The notes under the pieces are model-generated. The model did no database searches. It worked only from the letters and a program-made list of their open reading frames with translations, and had not been told where the DNA came from. From IMG/VR virus record IMGVR_UViG_3300025132_000015, positions 1-33,260 of that record: DNA of 33,260 bases. One strand, written 5' to 3'. The translations under genes were made by a program, and so were the position numbers. Positions 28,683-33,260 of the stretch are shown here, one piece after another (position 1 is the first letter of the stretch; each line of letters opens with the position of its first letter). Source of the stretch: a virus.

Positions 28683-29087
28683 ATGACCGATGAAGAAAAA
28701 CAAATGATGATTGATATGTTAAAAAGAGAAAATAATTTACTACAGTATCATCAAGATTCTATTAATAAAAACTTAATGTTTGATGAACAAGGTAATCCTA
28801 CTACAGTATATATAAGAGGAGCAGTTAATCCAGAACAACCTGATAGGTTGTATGCTGTTCCTAGCTATGATAATGAAACTGGAAAAATTATTGAGAATGA
28901 AAATAGGCTTACTGATATGGCTATGGAAAAAAATTTTTTTGAAACTATGCCTTATACAACAAGATATGAAGATAATAGAGATTTAACTGAAGAAGAACAT
29001 ATGGAATTAGTTAGAAAATTAAAAAATGTCATAAATAGGGACGGAACTATGATACAAAAAATAAGAGGAACTTATGGCAGAAACTAG
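28683..29087 (+). CDS. Acidic pre-portal protein, unknown function
   Basis: A 134-residue acidic protein, two bases after the previous stop and overlapping the portal start by 14 bases. N-terminal helix (T-D-E-E-K-Q-M-M-I-D-M-L-K-R-E-N-N-L-L), central strands (T-V-Y-I-R-G-A-V-N-P...L-Y-A-V-P-S-Y), C-terminal helix. No motif recognised; a portal or packaging accessory role is suggested only by position. Confidence 0.58.
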   Translation: MTDEEKQMMIDMLKRENNLLQYHQDSINKNLMFDEQGNPTTVYIRGAVNPEQPDRLYAVPSYDNETGKIIENENRLTDMAMEKNFFETMPYTTRYEDNRDLTEEEHMELVRKLKNVINRDGTMIQKIRGTYGRN

Positions 29088-31032
29088 AAAAGAAACAGTT
29101 AAACTACAAGGCACTGCAAGATATTGGCAAATGGAACTTGAAACTGCTGATGAAACTGAAAAAGATTGGCGTGAAAGAGGAAGAAATGTAGTATCTCGAT
29201 ATAGAGATGAAAGAGATGCTGATACCTATGGCGCTGGACTATATAAACAATTTAATATCTTATGGTCTAATACAGAAACAATGAAAGGCGCTTTATTTGC
29301 TCGTATGCCAAAAGCAGATGTGCGTAGAAGATATAATGACAATAATCCTATTACTAGGCAAGTTGCAATAGTATTAGAAAGAGCATTAGAATATGGAAAC
29401 GAAGTATATTCAGCAGACAAACCTATTAAGGCAGCTATAGAAGATTATCTTTTGCCCGGCAGAGGTGTTGTTTGGGTAGTGTACGAACCTATTTTTGTAA
29501 AAGAAACTGTGCAAATGGAATCAATTGATGATGATGGTAATATGGTAATGATTGATAAAGAGGAAGAACGTATAGCTGACCAAAGATGTTATTTTCAATA
29601 TGTTAATTGGGAAGATTATAGAGAAAGCCCAGCTAAAAGACCTGAAGATGTATATTGGAAAGCTAGAAGGCACTTACTTACTAGAGATGAATTAATTGAA
29701 AAAGGATTTAAAAATGCTCGTGATATTCCATTAAATTGGTCTCCTGAACCAACTGAAGGTTATCAGGAAGAATATTCTGAAATATTTTCAAGAGCAGAAG
29801 TTTGGGAAATCTGGGATAAATATACTAGAAAAAGATTTTTTATATCAAAAGGATATAATGAAGTATTAGCTGAAGATGAAGACCCTTATGAACTTGAAAA
29901 CTTTTTTCCTTGTCCTGATTCATTAGTAGCTATTAGAACTAATGAAACCAGTATACCTATTCCAGAATTTACATTATATCAAGACCAAGCTGACGAACTT
30001 GATAGGATTACTACAAGGATAAGCAATCTAATAGAAGGATTAAAAAGGAGAGGTGTATACGATGCTTCTGTACCTGAACTATCACATTTAGCAGATGCTG
30101 GTGATAATGATTTTGTACCTTCAGAAAATTTTTCACAATTAGCAGCTAAAGGTGGGTTGCAACAAGTATTTCAACAAGAAGATATAGCGCCTATAGCACA
30201 AGTTCTAGCTGGTTTATACCAACAAAGAAACCAAGTGTTAGATACTATTTATCAAATTACTGGTATATCTGATTTGATAAGAGGTTCTACAAAAGCTAGT
30301 GAAACTGCTACTGCACAACAACTTAAAGCGCAGTTTGGTAGTATGAGAATGCGCAAAAAACAATCAGAAATTGCTGAATATATTAGAGATTTATTTAGAT
30401 TAAAAGCAGAAATAATAGCAGAACACTACGAGCCAGAAACTTTAGCAGCTATGACAGCATTAGTAATTACTCCAGAAATGATGCAAATAATGCGAGATGA
30501 TAAATTGCGTAGATACTCTATAGATATTGAATCAGATGCTACAGTTTTTACTAACGAAGAAGAAGAAAAAAGAACTAGAATAGAATTTTTATCATCATTT
30601 GGAAGCTATTTAGAAAGGGCAGTAGGAATAGCAACAAAATCGCCTGACCTTACGCCACTCGCTTTTCAAGCATTAAGATTTTTAATGGGCGCTTGGAAAG
30701 TAGGTAGGAACTTTGAAGATGTTATTGATAGAACGGAAGCTACATTATTACAACAAGCACAAATGATGAAACAAGCTGGAAGGCAACCTACAGAAGCTGA
30801 AAGAATAGCAGCACAAAAAATGCAAACTGAAATGGCAAAAGAACAACTTAAACAACAAGGTAAACTAGCAGATATACAAGCAAGAGAAAGAGCTTCTGGT
30901 AATAAAGTTTCTACAGAAGCGCAATCAAGCCGAGCCAGAGCGGAAGCAAAAAAAGAACTAGCGCTACTTGAAAGCGATATCAAAATAGCAGAAAAATTAA
31001 ATGAGGAAGCAAGAGATGAGTTACAGAGATAA
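29074..31032 (+). CDS. Portal protein (P22-type)
   Basis: A 652-residue protein with the layout of large podovirus portals: helical N-terminus (Y-W-Q-M-E-L...W-R-E-R-G-R-N-V-V-S-R-Y-R-D), the wing and stem region (F-N-I-L-W-S-N-T-E-T-M-K-G-A-L-F-A-R-M-P), D-Y-L-L-P-G-R-G-V-V-W-V at about 126-137, Y-Q-I-T-G-I-S-D-L-I-R-G-S near 410, and a Gln/Ala/Lys-rich C-terminal barrel helix. It forms the dodecameric gate for DNA at one capsid vertex. It lies between terminase and scaffold as expected. Confidence 0.85.
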   Translation: MAETRKETVKLQGTARYWQMELETADETEKDWRERGRNVVSRYRDERDADTYGAGLYKQFNILWSNTETMKGALFARMPKADVRRRYNDNNPITRQVAIVLERALEYGNEVYSADKPIKAAIEDYLLPGRGVVWVVYEPIFVKETVQMESIDDDGNMVMIDKEEERIADQRCYFQYVNWEDYRESPAKRPEDVYWKARRHLLTRDELIEKGFKNARDIPLNWSPEPTEGYQEEYSEIFSRAEVWEIWDKYTRKRFFISKGYNEVLAEDEDPYELENFFPCPDSLVAIRTNETSIPIPEFTLYQDQADELDRITTRISNLIEGLKRRGVYDASVPELSHLADAGDNDFVPSENFSQLAAKGGLQQVFQQEDIAPIAQVLAGLYQQRNQVLDTIYQITGISDLIRGSTKASETATAQQLKAQFGSMRMRKKQSEIAEYIRDLFRLKAEIIAEHYEPETLAAMTALVITPEMMQIMRDDKLRRYSIDIESDATVFTNEEEEKRTRIEFLSSFGSYLERAVGIATKSPDLTPLAFQALRFLMGAWKVGRNFEDVIDRTEATLLQQAQMMKQAGRQPTEAERIAAQKMQTEMAKEQLKQQGKLADIQARERASGNKVSTEAQSSRARAEAKKELALLESDIKIAEKLNEEARDELQR

Positions 31033-31279
31033 TTATGATAATATAAAATGGTCTAAATGCACATTTAAACCTATAAAAGCAACTAAAAGAACAAAATCAC
31101 ATCAGGTTATGGGTGATATACAAGAATTTGTGTCTCCAATCGATAAAACTGTTATAGGCAGTCGTTCTCAAATAAGAGAACACGAAAGGAAACATAATGT
31201 CAGGCAATGTGGAAATGATTATACCAGTTCTACAAAACCTAAATTTTGGGATAATATGATTAACAATAAAAGAGGATAA
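31016..31279 (+). CDS. Conserved small protein with SRSxxREHxRxxxVRQ motif
   Basis: An 87-residue protein from ATG 31016 (GAGGAA six bases upstream; an in-frame ATG at 31001 would add five residues), overlapping the portal end by 17 bases. M-S-Y-R-D-N-Y-D-N-I-K-W and V-M-G-D-I-Q-E-F-V-S-P...S-R-S-Q-I-R-E-H-E-R-K-H-N-V-R-Q-C-G-N-D are recurring in phage genomes between portal and scaffold. Function unknown; likely head assembly. Confidence 0.72.
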   Translation: MSYRDNYDNIKWSKCTFKPIKATKRTKSHQVMGDIQEFVSPIDKTVIGSRSQIREHERKHNVRQCGNDYTSSTKPKFWDNMINNKRG

Positions 31280-31280
31280 T

Positions 31281-32396
31281 ATGACACAAGAAAGCACTCC
31301 TAATCAGGAATCAGCACCAGAAAAAGCACCAAATTTAGATGCAGTTTTGGAAGGTGCAATCAATCAAGCGCTACCAACTGAAGAAACACCTACAACAGAG
31401 GAAGTAAAAAAAGCTCCTCAACCTGACACTCCACAAAATGTGGAAGAAACTAATTCTGAAGAATCTAATTCTGATTCATTAGACCAGATAGCTACTGAAA
31501 ATGAAACAGAAACCCAAGATTCTACCGAAGAACCTTCTGATGACACTCCAGTCGCAGCAGTTGATGGACAGGATTCGCAAGAACCTCCACTTGAAGCTCC
31601 AAAAAACTGGTCAGAAGAAGTAAGAAGTAAGTTCAAGGATTTACCTCGTGATGCTCAGGAGTATATGCTAAAACGAGATAAAGAGATGACTGCTGATTAC
31701 ACCCGAAAGACGCAAGAAGTAGCCGAACAACGCAAAAGTTTTGAATCATTAGATAAAGTTATAGCTCCAATGAGACAGCAAATATCAGCAAGTGGCATTA
31801 GTGAAGCCGAATATATATCAAGATTGCTTAATGCTGATTTAGCCCTCAGAAATAACCCAAAAATGGCAATCAAACAATTAGCACAAGGTTATGGTATTGA
31901 CCTTTCGTCTTATGACAGTGATTCTGTTGAATATGAAACAGATTCACAAATTACCCAACTAAAACAACAAAATCAAGCAATCCTTGCAGAATTAAATCAG
32001 TTCAAACAACAAAATCTGCAATCTGCTAGACAACAAACTGAAAATCAAATAAACACATTTGCTAATACTAAAGACGAAAAAGGCAACTTGAAATATCCAC
32101 ATTTTGATAAAGTAAGAACAAAAATGGGAAATTTAATTGATGCTAATGAAGCAAAAGGTTTAGAAGATGCTTATGCGAAAGCTGTAAGATTAGATGATGA
32201 ACTATATAAAGAATCATTAGACAATCAAAGAAAACAAGCTAAAGCAGAAGAAGATGCTAGAAGAAAAGCAGCAGTTGAAAAGGCTAAAAAAGTTAGACCT
32301 AGAACAGCTACTGCACCACCATCAGGTTCGGTTAAAGCTACAGATTTAGATGCCTTGTTAATGGAATCAATTAATAAAGTGGGTGTTGCTAAATGA
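31281..32396 (+). CDS. Scaffolding protein
   Basis: A 371-residue protein, very acidic and Pro/Thr/Ser-rich over residues 1-115, then helical with Gln-rich coiled coil (I-T-Q-L-K-Q-Q-N-Q-A-I-L-A-E-L-N-Q-F-K-Q at about 210-235) and a basic C-terminal tail (K-A-K-K-V-R-P-R-T). Acidic N-terminus, coiled coil and position directly before the major capsid gene are the usual form of a phage scaffold, which guides coat assembly and leaves the prohead. No protease domain is seen, so coat maturation by a phage protease is not apparent. Confidence 0.8.
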   Translation: MTQESTPNQESAPEKAPNLDAVLEGAINQALPTEETPTTEEVKKAPQPDTPQNVEETNSEESNSDSLDQIATENETETQDSTEEPSDDTPVAAVDGQDSQEPPLEAPKNWSEEVRSKFKDLPRDAQEYMLKRDKEMTADYTRKTQEVAEQRKSFESLDKVIAPMRQQISASGISEAEYISRLLNADLALRNNPKMAIKQLAQGYGIDLSSYDSDSVEYETDSQITQLKQQNQAILAELNQFKQQNLQSARQQTENQINTFANTKDEKGNLKYPHFDKVRTKMGNLIDANEAKGLEDAYAKAVRLDDELYKESLDNQRKQAKAEEDARRKAAVEKAKKVRPRTATAPPSGSVKATDLDALLMESINKVGVAK

Positions 32397-32432
32397 GTTG
32401 TGGGATAACATTAACTTATAGAGAGGTATATT

Positions 32433-33260
32433 ATGGCAACTTCGCCTAACAGTACATTTACTGAAATCGTTACAACTACTCTTGCTGGTTACTCAAAAAC
32501 ACTAGCAGATAACGTAACAAATAGTAATGCCTTACTACGTCATATTGATGCAAAAGGCAACAAACAAGTAGCTACTGGTAGAACCATTGTGCAAGAATTA
32601 GAATATGCAACTAACTCAACTGCAAAATGGTATAGTGGTTATGAAGTATTAGACACATCTACATCTAATGTATTCACAGCAGCTGAGTTTAATTATAAGC
32701 AATTAGCTGGTAACGTGGTTATATCTGGATTAGAACAGGTCGAAAACTCTGGGAAAGAAGCAATTTTTAACTTGCTTAAATCAAGAGTAAGAAACTTAGA
32801 AAAAACGTTAAACAATACTATGGCTACATCTTTGTATGCTGATGGTACTGGTACAGATGGTAAAGAACTAGGTGGATTACAGTTGATTGTTCCCGGTACA
32901 GTCGGAAACACAGTTGGTGGTATTAACTCTACCACTTACACATTCTGGCAAAATAAAGTGTATGATTTTAGTGCAGCATCAGGAAGTCCTACTCCTAGTG
33001 CAACCACTATACAAACAGCGATGAACACTTTATGGCTAGATACTACAAGAGGAGCAGATGTTCCAGATTGTATAGTAGCAGATACAAATTACTTTAATTT
33101 CTATTGGAGTTCTTTACAGACTAACCAAAGATTTACAAGTGATGATAATGCTAGTGCAGGCTTTATGAACTTAATGTTTATGAACGCACCTGTGTTCTTT
33201 GATGACCAATGTCCAAGTAATAAGATGTATTTCTTAAATACGGACTATTTATTCCTTCGT
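32433..33260 (+). CDS. Major capsid protein, N-terminal part (continues at base 1)
   Basis: First 276 codons of the coat gene from ATG 32433 with ribosome site GAGAGG; the frame is open to the last base and continues at position 79 after the 78-base overlap, giving 320 residues. The start M-A-T-S-P-N-S-T-F-T-E-I-V-T-T-T and the long helix A-I-F-N-L-L-K-S-R-V-R-N-L-E-K-T-L-N-N-T-M followed by a strand-rich domain match HK97-fold coat proteins. It follows the scaffold and precedes the decoration protein. Confidence 0.87.
   Translation, partial: MATSPNSTFTEIVTTTLAGYSKTLADNVTNSNALLRHIDAKGNKQVATGRTIVQELEYATNSTAKWYSGYEVLDTSTSNVFTAAEFNYKQLAGNVVISGLEQVENSGKEAIFNLLKSRVRNLEKTLNNTMATSLYADGTGTDGKELGGLQLIVPGTVGNTVGGINSTTYTFWQNKVYDFSAASGSPTPSATTIQTAMNTLWLDTTRGADVPDCIVADTNYFNFYWSSLQTNQRFTSDDNASAGFMNLMFMNAPVFFDDQCPSNKMYFLNTDYLFLR
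33183..33260. repeat. Terminal overlap, right copy
   Basis: Exact copy of bases 1-78 (see the left copy). Merging the two closes the genome and restores the major capsid frame. Confidence 0.93.

Overview
The window is a complete or near-complete genome of a small, AT-rich, tailed double-stranded DNA phage. The first 78 bases (1-78) are repeated exactly as the last 78 (33183-33260), so the contig closes into a circle of 33,182 bp. The cut falls inside the major capsid gene, which becomes one intact 320-residue frame when the ends are joined. The tail set consists of a P22-type portal, a gp4-like adaptor and a gp10-like nozzle. There is no tape measure, tail tube or sheath, which indicates a short-tailed (podovirus-like) particle. 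Low GC, tightly packed genes and many small proteins of types common in marine phages suggest an aquatic host, but the host cannot be named from sequence alone. No integrase, DNA polymerase, RNA polymerase, DNA methyltransferase, tRNA or CRISPR array was recognised.

Layout, treated as a circle. (1) Rightward virion block, 23284 -> 33260/1 -> 14783: ParB-like protein, TET/JBP-type oxygenase, TET-associated glycosyltransferase, small and large terminase, several tiny Lys-rich proteins, portal, scaffold, major capsid, decoration protein, adaptor, nozzle, S74-tailed protein, two probable ejection proteins, fibre proteins (LamG-like, SPRY-like and repeated fibre domains), and a lysis cassette (holin-like protein, GH24 lysozyme, two membrane proteins). 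(2) A 119-base convergent gap (14784-14902) with inverted repeats and two DnaA-box-like motifs. (3) Leftward early block, 22516 -> 14903: ArdC-like antirestriction protein, RecB/lambda-exo-like nuclease, probable ssDNA-binding protein, HNH nuclease, a primase zinc domain separated from its Toprim-helicase, a Cro/CI-type regulator, a DUF1376 protein and many small unknowns. (4) A divergent, mostly non-coding control region (22517-23283) with operators, four copies of a 9-mer, one short ORF and a G-rich patch.

How it may work together (inference): three leftward promoters share one architecture, TTTAC-N5-GTAAA palindromes lying 3-4 bp upstream of TATGAT. The 60-residue Cro/CI-like protein encoded at the end of the same transcription unit is the obvious candidate ligand. 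Replication would use host polymerase with the phage primase/helicase, SSB-like protein and exonuclease. Late in infection the TET/JBP oxygenase and its glycosyltransferase, encoded immediately upstream of terminase, could oxidise and glycosylate bases in replicated DNA before packaging. ArdC would protect the incoming DNA early.

The most interesting points are the methylase-less ParB-TET/JBP-TAGT cassette, the repeated operator-promoter module, the split primase-helicase with a hidden 7-A slip site, the set of tiny Lys-rich proteins in the virion operon, and a 29-residue AT-hook-like ORF hidden between two tail genes.
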